DNA of 64,000 nt from an uncultured Lachnospiraceae bacterium (GTDB lineage Bacteria; Bacillota; Clostridia; Lachnospirales; Lachnospiraceae): NCBI GenBank assembly GCA_900550235.1, contig URRQ01000007.1, positions 4,364-68,363 of the forward strand, read 5' to 3'. Position numbers and translations under genes: made by a program. Shown in pieces: positions 41,996 to 52,091 of the stretch; position 1 is the stretch's first letter; each line of letters opens with the position of its first letter. A model generated the notes under the pieces. The model saw only the letters and a program-made list of their open reading frames with translations, was not told the origin of the DNA and did no database searches.

Positions 41996-43282
41996 ATGAG
42001 TTTACATGTAGAAAAAATGGAACACAATATGGCAAAGCTTACAATTGAAGTTTCAGCAGAAGAATTCGAAAAAGCACTGAACGGTGCATATATGAAACAG
42101 AAGAAAAACATCAGCGTACCAGGATTCCGTAAAGGAAAAGTACCTCGTCAGATGGTAGAAAAAATGTATGGTGCAGAGATTTTCTATGATGATGCAGCAA
42201 ATGCGATCATCCCAGAAGCATATGCAAAAGCATATGATGAAGCAGATATCGAGATCGCTTCTCAGCCAAGCATCGAAGTTGTACAGATTGAAAAAGGAAA
42301 ACCATTCATCTTTACAGCTGAGGTAGCAGTGAAACCAGAAGTAACTCTTGGCGAGTACAAAGGTATGCCTGTAGACAAAGTATCTAACAGAGTAACACAG
42401 AAAGAAGTAGAAGAAAGACTTGTAAAAGAACAGGAAAAGAACGCAAGAACAATTACAGTAGAAGGACGCCCTGTTCAGGATAAAGATGAAGTTGTATTAG
42501 ACTTTGAAGGATTTGTAGACGGTGTTGCATTTGAAGGCGGAAAAGGAGAAAACTATCCGTTAGTAATTGGTTCAGGTTCTTTCATTCCAGGATTTGAAGA
42601 GCAGTTGATCGGCGCTGAAGTGGAAAAAGAAGTAGAAGTGAACGTTACATTCCCAGAAGAATACCATGCAGAAGAATTAGCTGGTAAAGAAGCTGTATTT
42701 AAATGCACAGTTCATGAAATCAAAGCAAAAGAACTTCCAGAATTAGATGATGAGTTTGCTTCAGAAATTTCTGAATTTGATACATTAGATGCATTAAAAG
42801 CTGATATCAAAGTAAAAATCAAAGAAGAGAAGAATGCAGAAGGAAAGAGAAGAAGAGAAGATCAGGCTGTAGAACAGGCTGTAGCTAATGCAACAATGGA
42901 TATTCCGGAAGCAATGATCGATACAGAAGTTCGCCAGATGGTAAATGACTTTGGACAGAGAATTAAACAGCAGGGACTTACAATGGAACAGTACATGCAG
43001 TTTACAGGTATGACATCTGAAAAAATGTTAGAAGAGTTTAAGCCACAGGCATTAAAACGTATCCAGACAAGACTTGTATTAGAAGCAATCGTAAAAGCAG
43101 AAAACATCGGAATCTCTGATGAAAGATTAGATGAAGAGCTTACAAAGATGGCAGAAGCTTACAAGATGGAAGTTGAAAAATTAAAAGAATTTATGGGAGA
43201 TGCTGAGAAAGAGCAGATGAAACAGGATATGGCTGTTCAGGAAGCAGTTACATTCTTAGCAGATAACGCAGTAGAAAAATAA
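41996..43282 (+). CDS. tig: Trigger factor
   Basis: The 428-residue ribosome-bound chaperone meets nascent chains at the exit tunnel. The N-terminal domain holds the ribosome-binding loop GFRKGKVP (signature FRKGK, near residue 43). The central peptidyl-prolyl isomerase domain follows (DEVVLDFEGFVDGVAFEGGKGENY, partly quoted, and SFIPGFEEQLIG), then the helical C-terminal arms. AGGAGG at the right distance selects ATG 41996 over a longer reading from 41912. It heads the protein-quality group with clpP and clpX, 30 bases from clpP. Confidence 0.96.
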   Translation: MSLHVEKMEHNMAKLTIEVSAEEFEKALNGAYMKQKKNISVPGFRKGKVPRQMVEKMYGAEIFYDDAANAIIPEAYAKAYDEADIEIASQPSIEVVQIEKGKPFIFTAEVAVKPEVTLGEYKGMPVDKVSNRVTQKEVEERLVKEQEKNARTITVEGRPVQDKDEVVLDFEGFVDGVAFEGGKGENYPLVIGSGSFIPGFEEQLIGAEVEKEVEVNVTFPEEYHAEELAGKEAVFKCTVHEIKAKELPELDDEFASEISEFDTLDALKADIKVKIKEEKNAEGKRRREDQAVEQAVANATMDIPEAMIDTEVRQMVNDFGQRIKQQGLTMEQYMQFTGMTSEKMLEEFKPQALKRIQTRLVLEAIVKAENIGISDERLDEELTKMAEAYKMEVEKLKEFMGDAEKEQMKQDMAVQEAVTFLADNAVEK

Positions 43283-43312
43283 GACATCATGTAAATAAGG
43301 AGGCAGCATATA

Positions 43313-43894
43313 ATGAGTTTAGTACCTTATGTCATTGAACAGACAAGTCGTGGAGAACGTTCTTACGATATTTATTCCAGACTTTTAAAGGACAGAATCA
43401 TTTTTCTTGGAGAGGAAGTGAACGATGCGTCGGCCAGCATTATTGTGGCACAGCTTCTGCATTTAGAGGCGGAGGATCCAGATAAGGATATCCAACTTTA
43501 CATCAATAGCCCGGGCGGTTCTGTTTCGGCAGGACTTGCAATCTATGATACAATGCAGTATATCAAATGTGATGTGTCTACCACTTGTATTGGTATGGCT
43601 GCAAGTATGGGAGCGTTCCTTCTTGCAGGAGGAGCAAAAGGTAAACGATTTGCTCTCCCAAATGCAGAGATCATGATCCATCAGCCACTTGGCGGAGCAC
43701 AGGGTCAGGCTACTGAGATCCAGATTGCTGCGGAACATATTTTAAAGACACGCAGAAAATTAAATGAGATTCTTGCTGAGAGAACCGGTAAGAGTTATGA
43801 AGAAATCTGCAAAGATACAGAGAGAGATAATTTTATGTCTGCCGAAGAAGCAGCAGAGTACGGTTTGATCGATAAGGTGGTTGTTAACCGTTAA
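43313..43894 (+). CDS. clpP: ATP-dependent Clp protease proteolytic subunit
   Basis: The 193-residue serine peptidase assembles as a two-ring barrel and degrades proteins fed in by ClpX. The catalytic Ser lies in GMAASMGAFLL (near residue 98), His in MIHQPLGG (near 122) and Asp in the later CKDTERDNF region. The length and the short N-terminal propeptide-like stretch (MSLVPYVIEQTSRGERSYD) are typical. AAGGAGGC precedes the start. The tig-clpP-clpX order is conserved in many bacteria. Confidence 0.97.
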   Translation: MSLVPYVIEQTSRGERSYDIYSRLLKDRIIFLGEEVNDASASIIVAQLLHLEAEDPDKDIQLYINSPGGSVSAGLAIYDTMQYIKCDVSTTCIGMAASMGAFLLAGGAKGKRFALPNAEIMIHQPLGGAQGQATEIQIAAEHILKTRRKLNEILAERTGKSYEEICKDTERDNFMSAEEAAEYGLIDKVVVNR

Positions 43895-43952
43895 TAAGCA
43901 AAAGGGGGTGTCATTGGGACATCTCCTTTGCGTGTAAAAATGAGGTGAAATT

Positions 43953-45200
43953 ATGGCGAGAATGGACGAGATAATCAGATGTTCATTTTGTAATAAACCA
44001 CAGTCACAAGTCCGCAAACTGATCTCCGGTCCAAACGGAGTATACATTTGTGATGAATGTGTGGATGTGTGTTCTGAGATTATTGAAGAGGAATTTGATT
44101 ACGAAGATGAAAATCCTTTCGGAGAGATCAATCTTTTAAAACCGGAAGAGCTGAAAGCATTTTTGGACGAATATGTAATTGGACAGGAAGAAGCGAAAAA
44201 AGTACTTTCTGTTGCAGTTTATAATCATTACAAAAGAATTATGGCAGAGAAAGATCTTGGAGTTGAACTTCAAAAAAGCAATATTTTAATGCTTGGTCCA
44301 ACCGGATGTGGAAAGACAATGCTTGCACAGACACTTGCAAAAGTATTGAATGTGCCGTTTGCCATCGCAGACGCAACTGCACTTACAGAAGCAGGTTATG
44401 TAGGAGAAGATGTGGAAAACATCCTGCTTAAGATCATTCAGGCAGCAGATGGAGATATCGACAAAGCAGAATACGGTATTATTTATATTGATGAGATTGA
44501 TAAGATTACAAGAAAATCCGAAAACCCATCCATTACCCGTGATGTTTCCGGTGAAGGAGTACAACAGGCACTTCTTAAAATCATAGAAGGAACTGTTGCT
44601 TCGGTACCACCGCAGGGGGGAAGAAAACATCCGCATCAGGAACTGATCCAGATTGATACTACAAATATTTTATTTATCTGTGGTGGAGCATTTGAAGGAA
44701 TTGATAAGGTTATTGAAACACGAATTGATAAAAAATCCGTCGGATTCAATGCGGAAATTGCAGGAAAACATGAGTATAGTGTGGATCGTTTGTTGAAGCA
44801 AGTACTTCCACAGGATCTTGTAAAATTTGGGCTGATTCCGGAACTTGTTGGCCGTCTTCCTGTTACGGTATCATTGGAACTTTTGGACGAAGAAGCGTTG
44901 ATCCGTATTCTGACAGAGCCAAAGAGCGCAATTGTAAAGCAGTATCAGAAATTGTTGGAACTTGACGGAGTGGATCTTGTATTTGACGAGGAAGCCCTTA
45001 CAGAAATTGCAAAGACATCGCTTGCGAGAAAGACAGGTGCAAGAGGACTTCGTGCAATTATGGAAAAAATCATGATGAATACAATGTATCATGTTCCTTC
45101 GGATGACACTATTCGTGGATGCAGAATTACAAAAGAAGCAGTACAAGGATTGGCGGATCCGGTATATATAAGAGATGACGAGCATTTTATAAGTGCGTAA
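43953..45200 (+). CDS. clpX: Clp protease ATP-binding subunit ClpX
   Basis: The 415-residue unfoldase starts with a zinc-binding domain (CSFCNK at about 10-13 and CDECVDVC at about 32), which binds adaptors. The AAA module follows: Walker A GPTGCGKT (about 115), Walker B IIYIDEIDKI, the pore loop within GYVGEDV, and the IGF-type ClpP-docking loop represented by KFGLIPE (LVKFGLIPELVGRLP). The C-terminal sensor 2 region has GARGLRAI. It unfolds substrates and passes them to ClpP. Confidence 0.97.
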   Translation: MARMDEIIRCSFCNKPQSQVRKLISGPNGVYICDECVDVCSEIIEEEFDYEDENPFGEINLLKPEELKAFLDEYVIGQEEAKKVLSVAVYNHYKRIMAEKDLGVELQKSNILMLGPTGCGKTMLAQTLAKVLNVPFAIADATALTEAGYVGEDVENILLKIIQAADGDIDKAEYGIIYIDEIDKITRKSENPSITRDVSGEGVQQALLKIIEGTVASVPPQGGRKHPHQELIQIDTTNILFICGGAFEGIDKVIETRIDKKSVGFNAEIAGKHEYSVDRLLKQVLPQDLVKFGLIPELVGRLPVTVSLELLDEEALIRILTEPKSAIVKQYQKLLELDGVDLVFDEEALTEIAKTSLARKTGARGLRAIMEKIMMNTMYHVPSDDTIRGCRITKEAVQGLADPVYIRDDEHFISA

Positions 45201-45210
45201 GTAAAAGGAA

Positions 45211-45241
45211 ACGGAGCCGGTAAAAGCCGGCCCGTTTTTTT
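45211..45241 (+). terminator. Intrinsic terminator after clpX
   Basis: ACGG-A-GCCGG pairs with CCGGC-CCGT (one bulged A), followed by seven T. Confidence 0.85.
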
Positions 45242-45301
45242 GGTATTTTATACTATAAAACACACACTATCGTTGGAAGCTTAGTTGCAGAAGGAGAACA
45301 T

Positions 45302-47623
45302 ATGACAGAAATAATCAAAAATATACCGATGGTACCCCTTCGTGGGATGACAGTGTTGCCAAGAGAAGTGATTCATTTTGATGTAAGTAGGAAAAAATCG
45401 ATCGAAGCGATTCAGGAAGTAATGGCAGGCGATCAGAAGATTTTTTTAGCAACACAGAAACAAGTCGAGACGGAAGAGGTTGAAAAAGAAGATCTGTATG
45501 AAGTCGGAACAATTGCAGAGATCAAACAGATTGTCAAGATGCCAAAGAAAATTCTAAGAGTTCTCGTGACGGGAAAGGAAAGAGCAATTTTAAATGAATT
45601 GTCATCGACAGAGCCATTTTATCAAGCAGATGTCACAGTCACAGATCAATATCCTTATGTAGAAGCGGAGCCGATTGAGCAGGAGGCGATGCTTCGGACA
45701 TTGCAGGACGCATTTTTAGAATTTGCTATTAAAAATCCGCATCTGACAAAAGAAACAGTAGAACAGATTAATCGGATTGATAATTTGAAGACCTTGATTC
45801 AAGAAGTAACGATTGCGGCAGGCTTTGATTATATCGATAAACAAAAATTTCTAAATGAAGAGGATCCGTTAAAGCGATATCGTATGCTTGTGGATCAATT
45901 GGCAAATGAAACTGAGATATTAAAAGTAAAAGAAGAGATTCAAGAGAAAGTAAAAGCCCGGGTTGATAAAGGGCAAAGAGAATATATCCTGCGAGAGGAG
46001 TTAAAAGTAATTCGCCAAGAATTGGGAGATGACTCGATCCTTTCTGATGCAGAAGAATTTGAAAAAATGACAGAGGAGTTAGAAGCTCCGAAAGAAGTGA
46101 AGGAAAAGCTTTACAAAGAGATTAAAAGATTTAAAAATGCAATCGGAAGTCCTGCGGAGAGTGGAGTGATCCGTACTTACATAGAGACAGTATTAGAAAT
46201 GCCATGGGATAAAATGTCAGAAGATAACATTGACATTGCATATGCAAAGGAAATCTTAGAGGAAGAACATTATGGTCTTGAAAAAGTAAAAGAACGTATT
46301 TTGGAATTTCTTGCTGTCCGCGCATTAACATCAAAAGGAAATAGTCCGATACTTTGCCTTGTAGGACCTCCGGGAACTGGAAAAACATCGATTGCCAAGT
46401 CATTGGCAAAGGCGCTGAAGAAAGAATATGTTCGTATTTCACTTGGGGGAGTCAGAGATGAGGCAGAGATCAGAGGGCATCGAAAAACCTATGTAGGAGC
46501 CATGCCGGGACGTATTGCAAATGCATTAAAAACTGCAGGTGTGAAGAATCCACTGATGCTCTTAGATGAAATCGACAAAGTAAGTACCGATTATAAGGGC
46601 GACACTTTCTCAGCTCTTTTGGAAGTATTAGATAGTGAACAGAACGTAAAGTTCCGCGATCATTATTTGGAAGTTCCGGTAGATTTGTCAGAAGTTTTAT
46701 TTGTGACAACGGCAAATACATTGCAGACAATACCGAGACCTCTTCTTGACCGTATGGAAGTAATTGAAATCAGCAGCTATACGGACAATGAGAAACTGCA
46801 TATTGCAGAACAGCATCTCATTCCAAAACAATTGGAGAAGCATGGTCTTTCTGAAAAAATGCTGACGATCAGCAGGGGCGCGCTTTGGAAAATGACTCAC
46901 AACTATACAAGAGAAGCTGGCGTGCGTCAGTTAGAACGTCAGATTGGTGATATTTGCAGAAAAGCAGCACGAGAGATCTTGGAAGAGAAGAAAGAAAAAA
47001 TACGGATTACCGAGAGTAATCTTTCCAAATATCTCGGAAAAGAAAAATATATATATCAGATGGCGAATGAGACAGATGAAGTAGGAATTGTGCGTGGACT
47101 TGCCTGGACAAGCGTAGGAGGCGACACGTTGCAGATAGAAGTCAATGTCATGCCGGGAAAAGGAGAACTGATGCTGACAGGGCAAATGGGAGATGTTATG
47201 AAGGAATCGGCAAGAACAGGAATCAGTTATATTCGTTCCATGATTGCCGATTATGGTATAGGAAGTGAGTATTTTGAAAAACATGATATTCATATTCATA
47301 TTCCGGAAGGAGCAGTTCCTAAAGATGGCCCATCTGCAGGTATATCTATGGCAACGGCAAATTTTTCGGCAATCACGAACAAGAAGGTGCGAGCAGACGT
47401 TGCAATGACAGGTGAGATCACATTGCGAGGAAGGGTATTACCAATTGGTGGCTTAAAGGAAAAGCTGTTAGCAGCTAAAGTGGCCGGAATCAAAACGGTA
47501 ATCGTACCGAAGGAAAATCAAAAAGATGTGCAGGAGCTGTCTACAGAGATTACAAAGGGATTGGAAATTTGCTTTGTAACTCATATGAGAGAAGTGCTTA
47601 CGATTGCCCTTGTAGAAGAATAG
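45302..47623 (+). CDS. lon: ATP-dependent Lon protease
   Basis: The 773-residue cytoplasmic protease degrades damaged and regulatory proteins. The N-terminal substrate domain (MVPLRGMTVLPREVIHFDV) is followed by a coiled-coil region. The AAA module has Walker A GPPGTGKTS (about 356), Walker B LMLLDEIDK and HRKTYVGAMPGRI. The peptidase domain has the Ser of the Ser-Lys dyad in PKDGPSAG (near 677) and the Lys in GGLKEKLLAAKVAG (near 720). AGAAGGAG precedes the start. engB begins nine bases after the stop, so they are probably co-transcribed. Confidence 0.97.
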   Translation: MTEIIKNIPMVPLRGMTVLPREVIHFDVSRKKSIEAIQEVMAGDQKIFLATQKQVETEEVEKEDLYEVGTIAEIKQIVKMPKKILRVLVTGKERAILNELSSTEPFYQADVTVTDQYPYVEAEPIEQEAMLRTLQDAFLEFAIKNPHLTKETVEQINRIDNLKTLIQEVTIAAGFDYIDKQKFLNEEDPLKRYRMLVDQLANETEILKVKEEIQEKVKARVDKGQREYILREELKVIRQELGDDSILSDAEEFEKMTEELEAPKEVKEKLYKEIKRFKNAIGSPAESGVIRTYIETVLEMPWDKMSEDNIDIAYAKEILEEEHYGLEKVKERILEFLAVRALTSKGNSPILCLVGPPGTGKTSIAKSLAKALKKEYVRISLGGVRDEAEIRGHRKTYVGAMPGRIANALKTAGVKNPLMLLDEIDKVSTDYKGDTFSALLEVLDSEQNVKFRDHYLEVPVDLSEVLFVTTANTLQTIPRPLLDRMEVIEISSYTDNEKLHIAEQHLIPKQLEKHGLSEKMLTISRGALWKMTHNYTREAGVRQLERQIGDICRKAAREILEEKKEKIRITESNLSKYLGKEKYIYQMANETDEVGIVRGLAWTSVGGDTLQIEVNVMPGKGELMLTGQMGDVMKESARTGISYIRSMIADYGIGSEYFEKHDIHIHIPEGAVPKDGPSAGISMATANFSAITNKKVRADVAMTGEITLRGRVLPIGGLKEKLLAAKVAGIKTVIVPKENQKDVQELSTEITKGLEICFVTHMREVLTIALVEE

Positions 47624-47632
47624 GAGGACAAC

Positions 47633-48211
47633 ATGGTTATAAAAAATGTAGAATTGGAGATTGTATGTGGAATCACGAGTAAACTTCCGGAAACGGATTT
47701 GATGGAAGTTGCGTTTGCCGGGAAATCAAACGTTGGGAAATCTTCGCTTATCAATGCGCTTATGAATCGAAAAGCGTTGGCAAGAACATCCGCTACGCCG
47801 GGAAAAACACAGACGATCAATTTTTACAATGTAAACAAAGAGTTATATCTCGTAGACCTTCCGGGATATGGGTATGCTCGTGTCTCAGAAAAAGAAAAAA
47901 TTCAATGGGGAAAACTAATTGAACGTTATCTTCATAGTTCCAAACAATTAAAAGCAGTATTCCTTCTAATCGACATCAGACATGATCCATCGGAGAATGA
48001 CAGATTGATGTATAGCTGGATTGTAAATCAAGGATATAATCCGATCATTATTGCTACGAAGCTGGATAAGATTAAAAGAAGTCAAGTGCAGAAACATATG
48101 AAGATGATTCGTGAAGGCTTGGAACTTGTTCCGGGAACAACGATCATACCATTTTCTGCTGAGACAAAGCAGGGAAGAGATGAAATATGGGAATTGATCG
48201 AGAGTATTTAA
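47633..48211 (+). CDS. engB: Ribosome biogenesis GTPase EngB (YsxC/YihA)
   Basis: The 192-residue P-loop GTPase is needed for 50S subunit assembly. G1 is AGKSNVGKSSLI (about 24-35), G3 DLPGYGYARV, G4 TKLDKI and G5 in FSAET. The length is typical. It starts nine bases after lon with AGGAGGAC. Its last 25 bases overlap the start of the Crp-family regulator in another frame. Confidence 0.95.
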   Translation: MVIKNVELEIVCGITSKLPETDLMEVAFAGKSNVGKSSLINALMNRKALARTSATPGKTQTINFYNVNKELYLVDLPGYGYARVSEKEKIQWGKLIERYLHSSKQLKAVFLLIDIRHDPSENDRLMYSWIVNQGYNPIIIATKLDKIKRSQVQKHMKMIREGLELVPGTTIIPFSAETKQGRDEIWELIESI

Positions 48212-48855
48212 TCAAAGCCTTGACTTTTTGGGATAATATATCTGAAGAGGAAAAGGAGAGAATTATTAAAAATACAGCAGAGGCTTCTTATAAACAGGGT
48301 GAGCAGGTGCATAGTGCAGAACAGGAATGCATTGGTGTGTTGATCATCAAAAAAGGTGAGCTTCGTACATATATTTTGTCAGAGGAAGGAAAAGAAATCA
48401 CTTTATTCCGACAGGAGGAAGGTGACGTATGCATTTTGACCGCATCTTGTATCTTAAGCAGTATTCATTTCGATGTACATGTGGATGCAGAAAAAGACAG
48501 TGAGGTGTTAGTCATCAATGCACCGGCATTTTCTAAGCTTTGTAAAGAAAATGTATATATTGAAAATTTTTCTCTTCGTTTGGCAACAGAACGGTTTTCT
48601 GATGTTATGTGGGCAATGGAGCAGATTTTGTTTATGAGTTTTGATCGAAGACTGGCAATTTTTCTTTTAGATGAAACTGCAAAAAACGGAACAGACACAC
48701 TCACATTAACACATGAACAGATTGCAAAATATATGGGAAGCGCTCGAGAAGTTGTTTCCCGTATGTTGAAATATTTTGCGAAAGAGGGAATTGTGGAACT
48801 CTCCAGAGGCTGTATTAGAATATTGGATAGAAAAAAGTTAAAGGAATTGATGTAG
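48187..48855 (+). CDS. Crp/Fnr-family transcription regulator
   Basis: The 222-residue product has an N-terminal cyclic-nucleotide-binding-like beta barrel (about 20-120, with KQGEQVHSAEQECIGVLIIKKGELRTYI, partly quoted as KQGEQVHSAE) and a C-terminal winged helix (ITHEQIAKYMGSAREVVSRMLKYF-like, seen here as THEQIAKYMGSAREVV). No Fnr-type N-terminal Cys cluster is seen, although several Cys lie in the effector domain (DVCILTASCIL, LCKE). The pattern, with the ASCIL segment, resembles regulators of oxidative or metabolic stress near thioredoxin. It overlaps engB, so translation is coupled; the trxA gene lies convergent next door. Confidence 0.85.
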   Translation: MGIDREYLIKALTFWDNISEEEKERIIKNTAEASYKQGEQVHSAEQECIGVLIIKKGELRTYILSEEGKEITLFRQEEGDVCILTASCILSSIHFDVHVDAEKDSEVLVINAPAFSKLCKENVYIENFSLRLATERFSDVMWAMEQILFMSFDRRLAIFLLDETAKNGTDTLTLTHEQIAKYMGSAREVVSRMLKYFAKEGIVELSRGCIRILDRKKLKELM

Positions 48856-48879
48856 GAAACTTAGCGTATTCATATGAAA

Positions 48880-48904
48880 AATCCGGCAGGAGATCTGCCG
48901 GATT
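48880..48904. terminator. Bidirectional intrinsic terminator
   Basis: A 10-bp stem (AATCCGGCAG/CTGCCGGATT, loop GAGAT) lies between the convergent Crp-family gene and trxA. Confidence 0.75.
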
Positions 48905-48917
48905 GATTAGGGATATA

Positions 48918-49226
48918 TTATTTTAACATAGATAAGATTTCTTCTTTGGATTTAGCTCCGACTTCGCGTTTTACTACTTCGCCGTCTTTTACAACAAGAA
49001 GGGTAGGAATACTCATGACACGGAATCTTTGAGCTAATTCAATGTTTTCATCAACATTGACTTTACAGATTTTCGCATCGGTAACTTCTTCTGCAAGTTC
49101 TGCGATGATTGGAAGAACCATCTGACACGGTCCGCACCAAGGCGCCCAAAAATCAATGAGAACCGGTTTGTCGGACTTTAAAACTTCTGAATCAAAATTG
49201 TCTATTGTTAAATTTAATGCTGCCAT
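48918..49226 (-). CDS. trxA: Thioredoxin
   Basis: The 102-residue product is a standard thioredoxin: LIDFWAPWCGPCQMVLP holds the redox CGPC, followed by KVNVDEN, the cis-Pro in MSIPTLLVVK and GAKSKEEIL. It reduces protein disulfides in the cytoplasm using thioredoxin reductase. I start at ATG 49226 (MAALNLTIDNF) because AAGGAG lies eight bases upstream; a GTG three codons earlier has no suitable site. Confidence 0.96.
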   Translation of the reverse strand: MAALNLTIDNFDSEVLKSDKPVLIDFWAPWCGPCQMVLPIIAELAEEVTDAKICKVNVDENIELAQRFRVMSIPTLLVVKDGEVVKREVGAKSKEEILSMLK

Positions 49227-49335
49227 ACTTAACACTCCTTTTATGTTTGTTTTTCTATATTATAATTGGTATAACCATTTTTCTCTGTGACTATGTCACA
49301 TTGACTGAGTAAATTTTTGGAATGGGGGAATATGC

Positions 49336-50679
49336 ATGGAAATGTCATCTTCTAAGATGTTGATGACGGAAGGCTCTATTTGGAAGAAAATCACATATTT
49401 TGCGTTTCCTATATTTCTGGGAAATCTTTTTCAACAGATGTACAATACTGCCGACTCTTTGATCGTTGGAAATTTCTTGGGAAGTAATGCGTTGGCTGCA
49501 GTTAGTTCATCTTCCAATCTGATTTTTTTGATGATAGGATTTTTTAGTGGAATCTCTATGGGAGCCGGTGTTGTCATTGCAAAATATTTTGGAGCCAGAC
49601 AGAAAGAAAAAGTAGAACGAGCCGTACATACAACGGTTGCATTTGGTCTTGTCGCCAGTGTGTTTCTTACGATAGGCGGAGTTCTTTTGGCACCGCAGTT
49701 TTTAATCTGGATGGATACTCCGGAAAATGTATTGGCAGAATCGATTACATACTTTCGAGTATACTTTATGGGATCCTTTGGTTTCGTAATGTATAATGTG
49801 TTTGTCGGTATTCTGCAATCTGTTGGAGATAGTAAGCATCCGTTATATTATTTGATCGTATCATCAGTGATCAATATAATTCTAGATATTGTATTTATTA
49901 CGGTATTTCATATGGGAGTGGGTTCCGCGGCTTTGGCAACAGCGATTTCTCAATTTGTGAGTGCAGGGTTATGTTTAATCCAGCTTTTAAAAACAAAAGA
50001 TGAATATCGGGTCGTATTGAGAAAGATCCGGTTTGATAAGGAGATGATCGGACAAATCATAAAGATTGGTTTGCCTTCCGGAATTCAAAACTCTATTATT
50101 GCAATTGCGAATGTTGTTGTACAGTCAAGCATTAACTCTTTTGGCGAAATGGCGATGGCAGGTTGTGGGGCATATTCTAAGATTGAAGGATTTGCGTTCC
50201 TTCCGATTACAAGTTTTACAATGGCGATTACAACGTTTGTAGGACAGAATTTAGGAGCCAAGCAATATGAGAGAGTAAGAAAAGGGGCAAAATTCGGAAT
50301 TTTAAGCGCTGTGCTTTTGGCTGAAGCGATTGGAGTATTGATTTTTATCTTCGCACCATCGCTTACCGCCGCGTTTGACCGTACACCGGAAGTTATTATG
50401 TATGGAACAGACCGTGCAAGAGTGGAAGCCTTTTTCTTCTGTCTGCTTGCGTATTCTCACGCGGTATCAGCGGTACTTCGAGGGGCAGGAAAATCTATGA
50501 TACCAATGTTTGTTATGTTTGCATTTTGGTGTGTTGTTCGAGTATTTATTATTATAGTAGTAGGGAAGATTATACCGGGAATCGCTGTTGTATATTGGGT
50601 ATATCCAATTACATGGGGACTGAGTTCGATTACCTTTTTCATATATTATAAAAAGGCAGATTGGATGCGGGGATTTTAA
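49336..50679 (+). CDS. MATE-family efflux transporter
   Basis: The 447-residue product is a 12-helix MATE exporter (DinF/NorM relatives) that uses a sodium or proton gradient to expel cationic compounds. The opening FAFPIFLGNLFQQMYNTADS and the second-half repeat IGLPSGIQNSII mark the two pseudo-symmetric halves. GGGGG lies before the ATG. It is convergent to a second MATE gene, and the two share a terminator. Substrate is unknown. Confidence 0.9.
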   Translation: MEMSSSKMLMTEGSIWKKITYFAFPIFLGNLFQQMYNTADSLIVGNFLGSNALAAVSSSSNLIFLMIGFFSGISMGAGVVIAKYFGARQKEKVERAVHTTVAFGLVASVFLTIGGVLLAPQFLIWMDTPENVLAESITYFRVYFMGSFGFVMYNVFVGILQSVGDSKHPLYYLIVSSVINIILDIVFITVFHMGVGSAALATAISQFVSAGLCLIQLLKTKDEYRVVLRKIRFDKEMIGQIIKIGLPSGIQNSIIAIANVVVQSSINSFGEMAMAGCGAYSKIEGFAFLPITSFTMAITTFVGQNLGAKQYERVRKGAKFGILSAVLLAEAIGVLIFIFAPSLTAAFDRTPEVIMYGTDRARVEAFFFCLLAYSHAVSAVLRGAGKSMIPMFVMFAFWCVVRVFIIIVVGKIIPGIAVVYWVYPITWGLSSITFFIYYKKADWMRGF

Positions 50680-50702
50680 AAGATTATACAAACAATCAGA
50701 AA

Positions 50703-50742
50703 AAACAAGGTTCAGATGTTTTGGCATCTGAACCTTGTTTTT
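50703..50742. terminator. Bidirectional intrinsic terminator
   Basis: A 16-bp perfect stem (50703-50718 with 50725-50740, AAACAAGGTTCAGATG) lies between the convergent MATE genes and touches the stop of the second one. Confidence 0.9.
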
Positions 50743-52091
50743 TAGGTACTTAATCGTTTCTTTTTTTGATAAAAGTAATATGGAATCAATAGAATAGCTG
50801 TAGCTCCCCAGGAGACTGGGTAACTATACAGTAAGGTTGCTACGTCTTTTGTAATTGGTGTCAGGACTAATGCCATTGGTACACGTACGAGACAAACACC
50901 GCCAAGTGTGATCAGTGTTGGAATAATAACATCACCGACTCCGCGAAGAGCTCCGGATAGAATTTCAATAAATACGAAAATCATATAGCTTGGGATGATA
51001 AGCTTTAACATCCACACACCAAGATCTACAACCGCCTGATCCGTCGTGAAGATATGATAAAGCGGGCGACAGAATACGGTTAAAAATGTCAGGAGACACG
51101 CACAAGTTCCAAATGACATGAGAAGGCAGACCCGGGTACTTTTTTTGACTCTATCGTATTTTTGAGCTCCATAATTCTGTCCGGCAAATGTAGTAACAGC
51201 GATACCAAATGCGCCAAGTATCGTCCAAAAGATAGCGTCCAATTTGCCGAAGGCGGCCCAGGCAGCCGCGATATCAGTACCAAATCCATTTACAGAGGTT
51301 TGGATAATGATATTGGTAATTGCATAGAGGCAAGACTGAATGCCACTAGGTAGTCCGATTTTAAACTCAGATTGGAACAGTTTTCCATGTAAGCGGATCT
51401 CCCGAAGATGAAGCTTTAGTATTTGATAAGAATTCATCAATGCTTTGGTTACTAAAATTGCGCTGATCGCCTGGGAAATTAAAGTAGCTAAAGCAGCGCC
51501 TGCGATTCCCATGTGGAATACAACAACAAACAAAAGGTCAAGAATAATATTGACAAAACAGCAAATGATGAGATAGATCAATGGCCGTCTGGAATCCCCG
51601 ATGGCACGCATGATACTGGAACCCATGTTATAAATAAAAGTAAAGATGATTCCGCAAAAATTAATTTTAAGATATACTACCGAGTCTGCAAGGACTTCTT
51701 TTGGCGTATTCATTGCTTCTAACATCCAGGAGGCAGAAAAAAATCCGATGATCGAGATGATAACACCGAATAATAAAGAAGAAGCATACGCAGTATGTAA
51801 GCCATCCTGTAAATTCTTTTTATCACCGGCGCCGCAGAACTGAGAAATAACAACAGTTGCACCTGCAGAAAGTCCGGTGAAAAAGCCGATAACCAGATTG
51901 GAAAGAACAGCTGCAGAACCACCGACGCTGGCGAGCGCCTGCTTGCCTACAAATCGTCCAACAATAATGGCATCGACTGTGTTATATAGCTGTTGAAAAA
52001 AAGTTCCCACTACAATGGGAAAGAAGAAAATTAAAAGTTGTTTCCAGATAACTCCGGAAATGATGGGGTTATTTGTCTTTGTTTCGCTCAT
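50742..52091 (-). CDS. MATE-family efflux transporter
   Basis: The 449-residue product is a second MATE exporter with the family opening FFFPIVVGTFFQQLYNTVDA, ASVGGSAAVLSNLVIGFF, and the second-half GLPSGIQSCLYAI. It resembles its convergent neighbour along the whole length, which suggests an old duplication, but the divergence is large. AAGGAGTGA precedes the start. No regulator is visible beside either gene. Confidence 0.9.
   Translation of the reverse strand: MSETKTNNPIISGVIWKQLLIFFFPIVVGTFFQQLYNTVDAIIVGRFVGKQALASVGGSAAVLSNLVIGFFTGLSAGATVVISQFCGAGDKKNLQDGLHTAYASSLLFGVIISIIGFFSASWMLEAMNTPKEVLADSVVYLKINFCGIIFTFIYNMGSSIMRAIGDSRRPLIYLIICCFVNIILDLLFVVVFHMGIAGAALATLISQAISAILVTKALMNSYQILKLHLREIRLHGKLFQSEFKIGLPSGIQSCLYAITNIIIQTSVNGFGTDIAAAWAAFGKLDAIFWTILGAFGIAVTTFAGQNYGAQKYDRVKKSTRVCLLMSFGTCACLLTFLTVFCRPLYHIFTTDQAVVDLGVWMLKLIIPSYMIFVFIEILSGALRGVGDVIIPTLITLGGVCLVRVPMALVLTPITKDVATLLYSYPVSWGATAILLIPYYFYQKKKRLST

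Noticed and set aside
49336..52091. The two MATE genes as a recent tandem inversion duplicate
   Set aside because: They share family motifs, but the protein sequences differ through most of their length, so no recent event can be claimed.
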